64,000 bases of DNA from a virus. Every line of letters starts with the position of its first letter. The first letter of the stretch is position 1. The notes beneath the pieces are model-generated. The model was not told where the DNA came from. It was given only the letters and a program-made list of their open reading frames with translations, and ran no database searches. Location: positions 18,602 to 82,601 of IMG/VR virus record IMGVR_UViG_3300024999_000072; one strand, 5' to 3'. Below are positions 7,494 to 15,462 of this stretch, piece after piece. Made by a program: the position numbers and the translations under genes.

Positions 7494-8153
7494 TTACCTC
7501 CTAAAAACTCTATAACTCAAACCGTTCTTTGATATTTTTTCAAGCATTACGGATAGCCTTTTGTGATTCAACTCAGTTCCAACAAACTTCTTACCATTCT
7601 TTTGGGCGTTTATTCCAACTAATCCGCGCCCCATACAAAGGTCACCAATACAGATATAATCCTCATTCTTGCAAACCCACTCGATAATGTCCTCCTCGTC
7701 CATATAGTCAAGCGGGAGCTTTTTACGCTTTGCGCTGCCTCTAATAACGTAGCATAGATTTTCCTTTTTATGATAATAAGTGCTGTTATAAAATGTAACG
7801 TGCTTATAAATAGTCTTCATTTCCTGTATAAACTCGCTTAAATACTCTTTCCCAACTTCAACATAACAGACTACCGGGTTTATTTCAGCGATGCACTCAA
7901 AGAGTCTTTTATAAAACGTTGTAAAGCTGTCTTGATAATCCTGTCGTTCCGCTTTTGTGTAGAATGTATTCAGGTTACCAAGGTTCCACGGTGGGTCTAC
8001 GAAAATTAAATCAGCAGGCCACATAATGCCCGGGAGGGGATCGAATATATTGTGAACCTTAACGGTGCTTCCGTCGTCGAAAATAGCGAATTGACCATCA
8101 CTAATGGGGTGACGAAGGTAAGCATCTCCATAGTTCCACTTAACCAACTTCAT
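7494..8153 (-). CDS. DNA methyltransferase, DPPW type (permuted)
   Basis: A 219-residue SAM-dependent methyltransferase of the amino-methylating (N6-adenine or N4-cytosine) group. Motif IV is Asp53-Pro-Pro-Trp56 (FVDPPWNLG). The SAM-binding motif comes after it, at 171-180 (GDLCMGRGLVG), followed by an acidic residue (Glu194). This is the beta-class order. No large target-recognition domain is visible, so specificity may come from a partner. ATG 8153 overlaps the end of the ParB-like gene by 14 bases and has GAGGTGG upstream. No restriction endonuclease is adjacent. Confidence 0.82.
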   Translation of the reverse strand: MKLVKWNYGDAYLRHPISDGQFAIFDDGSTVKVHNIFDPLPGIMWPADLIFVDPPWNLGNLNTFYTKAERQDYQDSFTTFYKRLFECIAEINPVVCYVEVGKEYLSEFIQEMKTIYKHVTFYNSTYYHKKENLCYVIRGSAKRKKLPLDYMDEEDIIEWVCKNEDYICIGDLCMGRGLVGINAQKNGKKFVGTELNHKRLSVMLEKISKNGLSYRVFRR

Positions 8154-8739
8154 CCACCTCAGTCATTTCCCAAGACTTTGAGTAGATCTGTTTTTTGAAT
8201 AGCTCAGCAATGCCTGTAATCTGCTTGAGCCTGAATACTTCCTCGATTTCCATGCCTAGCTTTTGTGCTACCTCTTCGTCAGGAACACCTTGCTCAATTA
8301 AGGCCTGCACTAGATCACCCATGAGTTCCACCTGATGCACTCCCCGGGCTCGGTTAAATTGGACGGTGGCCTCCATGCGTTGTGCTGGGGTAAGGTCTAG
8401 GACAATGATTGGAATTTCTTCTGCATCTAACCATATTTCCAGAATGCTGTCTCTATGGAAACCGTCTATAATAACGAACTTTTCCAAATCATCATCCCAT
8501 GCTGTAACGATCCCGAAACAAACTCCATTACTCAAGATGGATGTTTCTAAAAGTTCCATGTTGTTTCTTGGCACGCTGTTTGGATTGTAGTTATTAGCCT
8601 GAACGAGATCTCTCGGCACGATGATAGGGCACATAACAGGGAATGATATATCGCCTTTCTTTGTTTTTATTTTCGGAAAGTCTGGTATTTCGTAGACTCC
8701 GTATTTAGTAGCTATTCTTCTCACAGTAATTCCCTCCAT
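8140..8739 (-). CDS. IbrB-like ParB-fold protein
   Basis: A 199-residue protein. Residues 35-130 form the ParB N-terminal/Srx-like fold, with Asp92-Gly-Phe-His-Arg96 (IIDGFHRDS) as the nucleotide-binding motif. Residues 135-185 are helical (NRARGVHQVELMGDLV, EEVAQKLGMEIEEVFRLKQ) and end WEMTE. This matches IbrB, which is encoded beside IbrA in Escherichia prophages and elsewhere. There is no CTPase-type GERR motif, so it is not a partition ParB. It overlaps the IbrA-like gene by 19 bases. Confidence 0.85.
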   Translation of the reverse strand: MEGITVRRIATKYGVYEIPDFPKIKTKKGDISFPVMCPIIVPRDLVQANNYNPNSVPRNNMELLETSILSNGVCFGIVTAWDDDLEKFVIIDGFHRDSILEIWLDAEEIPIIVLDLTPAQRMEATVQFNRARGVHQVELMGDLVQALIEQGVPDEEVAQKLGMEIEEVFRLKQITGIAELFKKQIYSKSWEMTEVDEVG

Positions 8740-9839
8740 TTCTTAATAGTGGCCTCCCTGGGATCTGGCTTGTTATCGATAGGGAGATTGTTCTCGTAGT
8801 CGTTCAGAACTAACTGACGGCACTGCTGGCGAGCAACATGGGGATTCGTGAGGTGTTTTCCGAAACGCTTTACGAAGATATCTTTCTTGGTTTCGTCCGG
8901 GTAGGTTTCAAGCAGGAAGTCTCTGTATTCTATCCACGTCTTGTAATTCTTCGGCAGTTTTTGAACTCTTAGCATCTTAGAATCTTTGCCGTACAGATTG
9001 CCAATACTGATACCCTTAACCCTTTTGAGCAACCGATTATAAGTACTAGGTTCAAACTCCGGCAACTCAACCAGCGCCTTGAAGGACTTCTCGTGGATTA
9101 AACTAGATACGCGGATTTCCTGTATCCCCATGCCCTTTTTGTACATATAGTCATAGATTTTCGAATACTTCAATTTTGTATCATAGATATATTTCCATAT
9201 ATCATGGAAATTCCAATCATAGAGAGGATAGAAGGCAACGCTTCCGCGTTTCATCTTAGTGCACCAGAAAGTATTTTGGTACCCGGGATTCTTAGCGACA
9301 GCTCGCCACCGGTTGGGGCTTTCCGTGGCGCGTAGGCCAACGAGAAAGGCTGTATTTTCGCGGGAGTTCTGAAAGTTTTCTAACGCATCATAAAACCCAA
9401 ATCCTTTGTTTTTATCCCTGACGGTTTCCGTTTCTATGGGCCATGGTTTGTGCTGAATGGAACCGGTTTTCTTACTACGCATCCACAATTTGTGTTTGCC
9501 AGCTTCCCAGCATATGAGTTGGCCTTCCGTTAGACTCGTGGCGTTGGTGAGCTTAAATTCGATCTGTAGCCATAGCGGGATAGTGTTCTCAGGATACAGT
9601 TTCATGAGGTACTCAATCTGCTTAATTGTGCTGTCGTATACCACCTCTTCATCCAGAAAGAATATGCCGATCTTTCTTCCGCGTTTATTAGCCTCCAAGA
9701 GCGCTAAATGAACCAAGACCGTGCTATCCTTGCCGCCACTTATCGATACAACAATGTTCTCGAACTCGTCAAAAATGTACGACATCCTCTCCTTTGCCGA
9801 GACCAGTACCGACTTATTTATATAAACTTGCTTGAGCAT
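8721..9839 (-). CDS. IbrA-like PP-loop protein (PAPS-reductase family)
   Basis: A 372-residue protein. The PP-loop Ser34-Gly-Gly-Lys-Asp-Ser-Thr40 binds ATP and activates a substrate by adenylation, as in PAPS reductases and tRNA thiolases. A later GLRATESPNRW segment and conserved Trp/Tyr-rich stretches fit IbrA. IbrA and IbrB were described as activators of eib gene expression in E. coli, but the family chemistry points to base or nucleotide modification. It overlaps genes on both sides, so stoichiometric expression is likely. The substrate is unknown. Confidence 0.85.
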   Translation of the reverse strand: MLKQVYINKSVLVSAKERMSYIFDEFENIVVSISGGKDSTVLVHLALLEANKRGRKIGIFFLDEEVVYDSTIKQIEYLMKLYPENTIPLWLQIEFKLTNATSLTEGQLICWEAGKHKLWMRSKKTGSIQHKPWPIETETVRDKNKGFGFYDALENFQNSRENTAFLVGLRATESPNRWRAVAKNPGYQNTFWCTKMKRGSVAFYPLYDWNFHDIWKYIYDTKLKYSKIYDYMYKKGMGIQEIRVSSLIHEKSFKALVELPEFEPSTYNRLLKRVKGISIGNLYGKDSKMLRVQKLPKNYKTWIEYRDFLLETYPDETKKDIFVKRFGKHLTNPHVARQQCRQLVLNDYENNLPIDNKPDPREATIKKWRELL

Positions 9840-10689
9840 AGATTGAATCCAACCTCGCTTTCCACGTTACAAACTCGTTAACAATCACGGTGTCGATAGG
9901 TAGGGTGGTGCTTAGATATTTGATCTTGGCCATGCCAGTCGTTTTAATAAAATCGTTAAAACTTAGTCGCCGATAGTGAGTGTCAATAACAATGTATTTT
10001 CCTTGTTTATCTATTTCGTCATAGGTTTTGACGTTATCTAGCTTGAATCGCTTGTTTCTTGCGACGTATAACTCCTCAGGGATAATTGCACATTTCTTAA
10101 GATCACCAGCGAATAGTTGCAGGGACCTCGGTATAGTATCTGGGTCCTTATTACCCAAATTATCGAAGAGTTGGTCCCGTTTTTTCGCGTATTGCTCCTT
10201 ATTTTTGTCAGTGATCTCAACGTTGATTGTTTCGATCTTGACGCGGAAGGGCTTAATCTTAATATCCTCAGCTTGCAAAAATACATAATCAAAGGACTTC
10301 CCTTTGTATTTGCCTTTATTATCAAAGTCCAATAAGATCATGAAATCGTTCTTATCGGAGATGATCGGGAAGAACTCAAAGATAATCTTATGTGGAGTCT
10401 GGTTAAGATAGTGGTGAGCACAGTTGTAGATCAACTCACTTCGGTTCGCGGTCCGCATGCAGCCATCCATAATGATAAGGCATGTATTATCTATCTCTTC
10501 AAGAAGTCGGTAGAAGAACTTATACATTTCGATGTCTGCGTACTCGATGTACTCGATGTCGATTGGTACGCTGTACTTGACCGGAAACTTCTTGAAGTAG
10601 AAACAATAGACTTTTTTGATGTCGGTTGCTTGCAGATATGCGTCGATTTCCTTTTGTTTCTCACGGCTGTTTAGGCCTATTCTGATCAT
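9814..10689 (-). CDS. Unknown protein between SNF2 helicase and IbrA-like gene
   Basis: A 291-residue soluble protein without a recognised family. The N-terminus has a Rossmann-like strand run (KKVYCFYFKKF, IEYIEYADIEMY) and a hydrophobic strand ending in acids (CLIIMDGCMRTANRS). The C-terminal third has YIVIDTHYRRLSFNDF and an INEFVTW-like end. No P-loop or nuclease motif is clear. It overlaps the IbrA-like gene by 26 bases and the helicase gene by 4, so it is a core member of this operon. It may be a nucleotide-handling partner. Confidence 0.6.
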   Translation of the reverse strand: MIRIGLNSREKQKEIDAYLQATDIKKVYCFYFKKFPVKYSVPIDIEYIEYADIEMYKFFYRLLEEIDNTCLIIMDGCMRTANRSELIYNCAHHYLNQTPHKIIFEFFPIISDKNDFMILLDFDNKGKYKGKSFDYVFLQAEDIKIKPFRVKIETINVEITDKNKEQYAKKRDQLFDNLGNKDPDTIPRSLQLFAGDLKKCAIIPEELYVARNKRFKLDNVKTYDEIDKQGKYIVIDTHYRRLSFNDFIKTTGMAKIKYLSTTLPIDTVIVNEFVTWKARLDSIYAQASLYK

Positions 10690-12098
10690 AAACCCTTAAT
10701 CAACTCCCTAAGTTTGTTTTTATCACCTTGAGACTTCTCCACCTCCTGGCGAAACGATGCGGCGGCATTCTCCTTGTTAGACAACGCTTTATTGATCCTA
10801 TCGTCAATACTTCCGGAACAATAAATATCGATGTAAGTTACGTCATGCTCCTGGCCTATGCGGTGGTCCCGGTCCTCGGCCTGTAAACGTTCAGAGTACT
10901 TAAACCCGTTGTTGTAAAATATGACAAAGTGCGACTCATTCAAGGTTAGGCCGTGGCCGCCACAGCTCGGGGTTGACACAAAGAACCGCGCTGGTCCTCG
11001 GAATAGTCCAACTTGTGCGGGACGGTCCTTTTCCTTGATCCCTCCATGGAATTGTGAAACAGAATCCTCGCCGTACTTATCAGACAGAGCTTTTACTATC
11101 CCGCGTATATCATACATAAACTTGGCCCAGACAATGATCTTCTTGCCCTCAGGGATATCCGCAACCGCATCCATAAATGTCTCCATCCGGTAATGTCGGA
11201 ACTCGAATAACTTCATTTTGCCCTTAACGCGGTAATTCCAGAATCCACATACGATCTCCTGCAGGGCCGTAAACATGCGGAAGATAGAAGTCGAGTTAAA
11301 ATCTTCGCGGTCCAATTCGGCTAGGAATTTCTCTTTGGCTAAGTGGTATTCGTGAGCTTGTTTATCAGTCATATGGAAATATCGTGTTTCGTAGAGTTTT
11401 TTAGGGAGATCAAGACATTCCTCTTTTGTAATTTGGTAGACATACGGCTTAGTTTTAGCGGCTAGGTATGCGGTGTTGTGGCTCCTCACAATCCGACCCG
11501 GGAACTTCTCGGAATACTCAAGGTGGTTGGCAGCAAAACTGTAGAAGGAGTTATACCCGAGGATCTTGGGCGAGAGAAAACGCATCTGTGCGTAAAGGTC
11601 TACAACACCTTGGGAGAGGGGAGTGCCGGTTAGAATTAGGCGATACCTTGAGCGCGCGCTCATGGCCGTGATCCGTGTCGTGCGCTTTGAGTCGTGGCCC
11701 TTAATATAGCTCGATTCGTCCAAGATAACGAACGTTTTAGCCGTGATTAGCTTATTCGCAGCCAAGACCATGCGTGTACTACTACTCATCGACTCGATGC
11801 CGATAATATACCACAACGCCTTCGGTATTGATCGCTCCCGCGTCTTGCTCCCAAAAACGTAGATATCGGCATCGGTGCAGTCGGTGTGCTTGAGTATCTC
11901 TTGCCGCACGGTTTCTTTGAGTGATACTGGACAAAAGTAAACAACCTTGTCTATCTTATGTTGGCGACGGTAAACAATTTCGAAGGTTGTTCTCGTTTTC
12001 CCTGTCCCCATGTCCATGAAGAGTCCGCCTATGGTAGTGGGAACCATTTTTTCTACAGCCGGTACTTGGTGGGGGAGAAGGTTAGTCTTTAAATTCAT
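10686..12098 (-). CDS. SNF2-family helicase/translocase
   Basis: A 470-residue superfamily 2 ATPase that would move along double-stranded DNA using ATP. Walker A is at about residues 29-35 (DMGTGKT), the DEAH-like box at Asp127 (VILDESSYIKG), motif III at LTGTPLSQG (near 157-165), and motif VI with HRIGQ at 412-416 preceded by RLQAEDRD. It is compact, with no nuclease or bromo-type extension. SNF2 proteins of this size accompany phage and plasmid modification or defence loci. Its stop overlaps the next gene by 4 bases. Confidence 0.9.
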   Translation of the reverse strand: MNLKTNLLPHQVPAVEKMVPTTIGGLFMDMGTGKTRTTFEIVYRRQHKIDKVVYFCPVSLKETVRQEILKHTDCTDADIYVFGSKTRERSIPKALWYIIGIESMSSSTRMVLAANKLITAKTFVILDESSYIKGHDSKRTTRITAMSARSRYRLILTGTPLSQGVVDLYAQMRFLSPKILGYNSFYSFAANHLEYSEKFPGRIVRSHNTAYLAAKTKPYVYQITKEECLDLPKKLYETRYFHMTDKQAHEYHLAKEKFLAELDREDFNSTSIFRMFTALQEIVCGFWNYRVKGKMKLFEFRHYRMETFMDAVADIPEGKKIIVWAKFMYDIRGIVKALSDKYGEDSVSQFHGGIKEKDRPAQVGLFRGPARFFVSTPSCGGHGLTLNESHFVIFYNNGFKYSERLQAEDRDHRIGQEHDVTYIDIYCSGSIDDRINKALSNKENAAASFRQEVEKSQGDKNKLRELIKGL

Positions 12099-13242
12099 CC
12101 AACACCTCCGTATCGTCAGGTATTTCTAGCACTGGAGCCCTGCTTGTTACAACGGCATAATCCTTTTCTTTCGGCTCCATGGCGATGCCGATAATCGAGT
12201 TATTACGCACCTCCTCTGCTCTTGTGATAACATCCCTAGCTCCGCTCGAAATCTCAAACTTATACATCTCCGCAAAGTCTAGCACCTCCGCGAAGTGCTC
12301 AGGCGAAACGACTACATTCGGCTTATCGTATTTTGCACCAGTGATGGATTTAGCTCGTCGATACAGATTTTCGTCTCGCGACCACGAAATAACGAACCAT
12401 CCGAAGTATTTACCCTCTACTACACGAGATATCCACCGTGTACATTCTGGTTTGTAGTCGGCGTTAATTGCTCTCTCGCGGATCTCAGCGTCGAAGATCC
12501 GGATGGAGAACCCTGCGTATAGGAGTTTGTTTCCGGCTTCAGCAGCGCGGTCCTCAATGGTGCCATTCTTCATCCTTATTCTTCGTTTCCATGATCCTTC
12601 GGACCATACCATGTTTAGTTCTTTTTTCACAAGTTCGCGGAAACTATCTCGTTTCTCGGGGAATCTTATTTCTAGCAGATCGTCAAGGATGCGTATTTCT
12701 GCGACAGTCTCAGTTTTCGGATTCTCCGGCCGGACGGTGGCTTCCGCAAGAATATCCTTGACAACTTCCTTAGGCGGCATAATCTCTTCATGCTTGATCG
12801 TTTCTAATTCTGCGTTTAAAAGCTTCATGACCCCTAGTGAGTCCCTAACTAAAAACCGTCGATCTATCCACCAGTGGGCTCTTGTTTTTCCCGCCTTGAT
12901 GTGTTCGATCGCATCCCGCATATTGGCTTGGGTATCAATGTGCCCTAATCGCTTATCTGCCGCAACCGAATCCATGTATGAAAGCAGTTCTATCCTGATT
13001 GATTCGGCCCACGGAATCTGCTTCTCTGTGCCGGTTAGTGCAGGGAGATTGTTATCCTTCGCGGCTTCGGCAGCTTCTCGGTTCGCCTCTTTGCGACGGC
13101 GTTGCAGATCGACTTGGTAGCATTCGGAGCAGAGCTTGTCGGCTTCGATGTGTTCTAATTTCCATTCGCAGTCCTTAGTTTTCCCGATCAGGGCCACGGT
13201 TTCCTCGTGGCCGCAGGAGCGGGTGACGGTGTAGTTAGCCAC
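12082..13242 (-). CDS. Zinc-finger N-terminal protein of unknown function
   Basis: A 386-residue protein. Residues 1-45 hold a Cys4/Cys-His knuckle (SCGHEET and CSECYQ), followed by a charged helix (RRRKEANREAAEAAK). Then comes LTGTEKQIPWAESIR, a motif I associate with phage and plasmid proteins annotated only as hypothetical. The rest is alpha/beta. GTG 13242 is chosen as start because it overlaps the previous stop by 8 bases and begins just before the zinc motif; a longer TTG start at 13263 is possible. It overlaps the helicase gene by 17 bases. Function unknown; DNA binding is likely. Confidence 0.6.
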   Translation of the reverse strand: MANYTVTRSCGHEETVALIGKTKDCEWKLEHIEADKLCSECYQVDLQRRRKEANREAAEAAKDNNLPALTGTEKQIPWAESIRIELLSYMDSVAADKRLGHIDTQANMRDAIEHIKAGKTRAHWWIDRRFLVRDSLGVMKLLNAELETIKHEEIMPPKEVVKDILAEATVRPENPKTETVAEIRILDDLLEIRFPEKRDSFRELVKKELNMVWSEGSWKRRIRMKNGTIEDRAAEAGNKLLYAGFSIRIFDAEIRERAINADYKPECTRWISRVVEGKYFGWFVISWSRDENLYRRAKSITGAKYDKPNVVVSPEHFAEVLDFAEMYKFEISSGARDVITRAEEVRNNSIIGIAMEPKEKDYAVVTSRAPVLEIPDDTEVLDEFKD

Positions 13243-13798
13243 TGCCCCACATCCAAGCCACAAACTTGTCAGCGTCCCATCCTAGCTCATCGCACGCGTC
13301 GAAGATGGAATCCATCCAGTCGGGATGATATTCATTACCTTCGCCAACGATCTTGTCAACTGACTTGAGATACTGAGCAAATGCTTCGCGTCCTTCTTTG
13401 CCTAACTCTACGAGCTCAGGGATCGACTTGAATTTTAGTATTTCGGACATCCAAAACTTTTTACGATAGATCTCTTCCATATCGCTTGGCTTTGCATATA
13501 CCTCGACGTGATCATAATTTCCCTCGTTCACGATCTGGTTAAAAAATACGTCAACTTGCAACATCTGATCGCTAATCGTCATGTGAGGCGCAGGTGTAAC
13601 CTTAAAGCTAGAACCATGATCAGGCGCTACTCGCTTACTTGCCCACACTTGACTAATCTCATTATCCTTAATACGGATCTCAATAGAGAATTCACCGAAA
13701 GGATATTCTCCGGTTACGACAACTGCGTAACGACCGTGGCCGAACTTAAAGTTTTTTACTGCTTCAAACGCTTCGCTGGTTAGTTCTATTAGGTTCAT
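13235..13798 (-). CDS. Unknown protein at the head of the helicase-IbrAB run
   Basis: A 187-residue protein starting MNLIELTSEAFEAV with AGGAGG 9 bases upstream. A longer in-frame start lies inside the structured leader and lacks a ribosome site. The N-terminal half is strand-rich (YAVVVTGEYPFGEFSIEI), the C-terminal half helical and Trp-rich (WDADKFVAWMWG). No family recognised. It follows the leader at 13799-13893 and overlaps the next gene. Confidence 0.6.
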   Translation of the reverse strand: MNLIELTSEAFEAVKNFKFGHGRYAVVVTGEYPFGEFSIEIRIKDNEISQVWASKRVAPDHGSSFKVTPAPHMTISDQMLQVDVFFNQIVNEGNYDHVEVYAKPSDMEEIYRKKFWMSEILKFKSIPELVELGKEGREAFAQYLKSVDKIVGEGNEYHPDWMDSIFDACDELGWDADKFVAWMWGSG

Positions 13799-13893
13799 GG
13801 CTTCATCCTCCTTATTTCTGGGCCTATAACCCTTGAGCGCCGCACCCTTTCGGGTGGTCCTGGCTTGCACAGGACTGGGCCTAGCGGGCTAGG
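13799..13893 (-). promoter_or_regulatory. Structured 5' leader with consecutive hairpins
   Basis: Read on the minus strand, GTCCTG pairs with CAGGAC around a 7-base loop, followed at once by CACCC-GAAA-GGGTG with a GNRA tetraloop. The 9-mer TAGGCCCAG occurs on both sides of the hairpins. Two stacked hairpins just before a strong ribosome site look like an RNA regulator or protein-binding leader. I could not match it to a known riboswitch. Confidence 0.45.
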
Positions 13894-14110
13894 AAATTTC
13901 AGGATACAATGTCTCGTTAATCATCTCCTGAAGCTTCTTCGCTTCAGGAATCATCCATTTCGGCGAATTTTTAGCCTGTTCTGAATCAGGCTCACATATC
14001 GAATAGTGCTCCCCATCCCAATTCCGAATATAGACAGTAGGTGATCCCATAGATGTCCTGACCACTATTTCTGGCCCTAGCTCCCATTTACCGATTTCAA
14101 TTTTTTCCAT
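13889..14110 (-). CDS. Small hypothetical protein
   Basis: A 73-residue protein with a strand-rich N-terminus (IEIGKWELGPEIVVRT, PTVYIRNWDGEHY) and a C-terminal helix (EAKKLQEMINETLY). No family recognised. It is the second gene of the transcript from the 14399 promoter. Stem-loop element copy B lies just upstream, and the structured leader begins at its stop. Confidence 0.5.
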   Translation of the reverse strand: MEKIEIGKWELGPEIVVRTSMGSPTVYIRNWDGEHYSICEPDSEQAKNSPKWMIPEAKKLQEMINETLYPEIS

Positions 14111-14122
14111 TTCGTAACGCCC

Positions 14123-14146
14123 TTTCGCCGGATTGGCCCGGCTGGC
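14123..14146 (-). repeat. Intergenic stem-loop element, copy B
   Basis: GCCGG/CCGGC arms with a 6-base loop, placed exactly between a stop codon and the next ribosome site. It matches copy A at 3641-3667 except for three single-base indels, which change loop length but keep the stem. Confidence 0.6.
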
Positions 14147-14153
14147 CTAATTC

Positions 14154-14363
14154 CTAAACTCCAAACATCGACCATTCTTCCTCGATTGCTACTGGCTGTA
14201 ATCCACTCAGTACCTTTTCTCTAAGTATGCTTAATTTACTTTTCTCCATCAGCATGCTGTCAAATTTTTCGCGTCCCATTAATGCAACCTCATTGTTGAT
14301 TGTATCAAGTTTATCATTCAGTAGGTCCAGGACTGTTTTTAGATCATTTTTATTTAGTTCCAT
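14154..14363 (-). CDS. Small helical protein, first gene of the operon
   Basis: A 69-residue protein, mostly two predicted helices (KNDLKTVLDLLNDKLDTI, FDSMLMEKSKLSILREKVL). No family recognised. It is the first gene after the 14399-14427 promoter, with GAGGGAATG as ribosome site. Confidence 0.5.
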   Translation of the reverse strand: MELNKNDLKTVLDLLNDKLDTINNEVALMGREKFDSMLMEKSKLSILREKVLSGLQPVAIEEEWSMFGV

Positions 14364-14398
14364 TTCATTCCCTCGCTCTCAACTCTTGATCTTAATTA

Positions 14399-14427
14399 AT
14401 TATACAGCACGTTACGTTATGCGTCAA
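14399..14427 (-). promoter_or_regulatory. Strong promoter of the IbrAB operon
   Basis: Minus-strand TTGACG (14422-14427), exactly 17-bp spacer, TATAAT (14399-14404). The spacer contains ACGTAAC, also found in the spacer of the DUF2786 promoter. Confidence 0.85.
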
Positions 14428-14464
14428 GGGATAAACAGGGGTATTTTCGTAATAATTTACGAAT

Positions 14465-14490
14465 AAAAAAAGCCCCCACTTTCGTCAGGG
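14465..14490 (-). terminator. Terminator after the RHH coiled-coil gene
   Basis: On the minus strand CCCTGAC-GAAA-GTGGGGG (one mismatch) is followed by C and seven T. It separates the KfrA-like gene from the IbrAB operon promoter. Confidence 0.75.
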
Positions 14491-14500
14491 ACCAATAATT

Positions 14501-15370
14501 TCACACCTTCGTCCGTGTTTTACCAAGTTCGAACTCGTGAATCCTTGCGGTCAAAGTCTGAATCCGATCTTGGAGAGTATCGATTTTGACCGTATATTCG
14601 TCTTTAAGTTTAGCTGTTGATTCGAGCACACGATTATTGGCATCGATCCCTGCCGCATGAATCTGCAGGTCAGCCATTTTTTGCATAGAGGCCAATTCGC
14701 CGGCATGAGTCTTTTCTCTGGTTGTAATAGCTTGCTCTTTGATTTCGATCACATGGAGATGTTGAGATGATTCTGTAATGAGTTTTTCGATTTGGCGCCG
14801 AGACTCTTTGCGCTGCGCCCTAAGCTCTTGTACTTCAGCTTCCATTTCAGCCACGGTCCCGATCCGCGCCTCCAAGGTTTCGTTTTGATTTGTTAGTAGC
14901 TCGATAGTTATACGATTAGATTTATTAACGGCTTCAAGCTCGCTATTTCTCTCAGAAAGCTCTTTGAGCTGATCCTGAATTTCGGCCAAATCCAACCGAG
15001 CTTTGTCGCGCTCAACTTCAGCATGAAGACGACTCTTATCTACCTGGTCGACAATTCCTTGATGCACTCGTTTTTCTTGATCGATGCTTTCTGTGAAGTT
15101 TTCCTTCAGGTCATGAAGTTTCTGGACCATGTTTGTAAAGATTGATTCGGCATGGGATAGGTGGTAACGAAGCTGCTGCATATCCTCGGTTTGCTCAGTG
15201 TCGCTACTGGCTAATAAATTCGTTTTGAATTGTGTAACCATGGCCGCGAATAGTTCTTTTTGGCTAAGGCCAGTTACTTTTAATAGCTCGCCCACAGATT
15301 CAGTAATGTCACTTGTGGTTTTTACCGAGTATGTAGGCGGGACTGCCTTAATTTCCTTTTCATCCGACAT
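14501..15370 (-). CDS. RHH-coiled-coil protein, KfrA-like
   Basis: A 289-residue protein. Residues 13-50 fit an RHH unit (TYSVKTTSDITESV, ELLKVTGLSQKELFAAMV). From about residue 60 to the end it is a continuous coiled coil with heptad patterns (HDLKENFTESIDQE, LQDRIQTLTARIHEFEL). This is the organisation of KfrA-type plasmid proteins, which bind operators at their own promoter and build filaments through the coil. KfrA has a different DNA-binding fold, so the resemblance is functional only. GTTTAC repeats sit just downstream of its promoter. It may aid maintenance of an extrachromosomal prophage. Confidence 0.65.
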   Translation of the reverse strand: MSDEKEIKAVPPTYSVKTTSDITESVGELLKVTGLSQKELFAAMVTQFKTNLLASSDTEQTEDMQQLRYHLSHAESIFTNMVQKLHDLKENFTESIDQEKRVHQGIVDQVDKSRLHAEVERDKARLDLAEIQDQLKELSERNSELEAVNKSNRITIELLTNQNETLEARIGTVAEMEAEVQELRAQRKESRRQIEKLITESSQHLHVIEIKEQAITTREKTHAGELASMQKMADLQIHAAGIDANNRVLESTAKLKDEYTVKIDTLQDRIQTLTARIHEFELGKTRTKV

Positions 15371-15423
15371 GATTTAAAACCTCCTCCAAGATAGGTATAC
15401 TTTTTACCCTTGATATAAGCGGT

Positions 15424-15458
15424 GTTTACTTAGGTAAACTTGTAAACTTTTTGTATAC
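15424..15458. promoter_or_regulatory. Operator cluster GTTTAC/GTAAAC
   Basis: GTTTAC (15424-15429), GTAAAC (15434-15439), GTAAAC (15442-15447) and the related GTATAC (15453-15458). The first two make an inverted repeat with a 4-base centre. All lie between promoter 15463-15491 and the coiled-coil gene, which suggests autoregulation by its RHH domain. Confidence 0.55.
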
Positions 15459-15462
15459 TATT

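Noticed and set aside
8140-8739. Calling the ParB-fold protein a plasmid partition ParB
   Set aside because: It lacks the CTPase GERR motif and an HTH/dimer domain, and there is no ParA beside it; IbrB fits better.
12503-13120. A 205-codon plus-strand frame opposite the zinc-finger gene
   Set aside because: It is antisense to a conserved-looking gene, begins in no operon, has no ribosome site and encodes an unstructured Ser-rich peptide.
13799-13893. Assignment of the leader as a c-di-GMP-I or other known riboswitch
   Set aside because: A GCAA and GAAA loop resemble parts of the GEMM motif, but the conserved core bases do not align in order.
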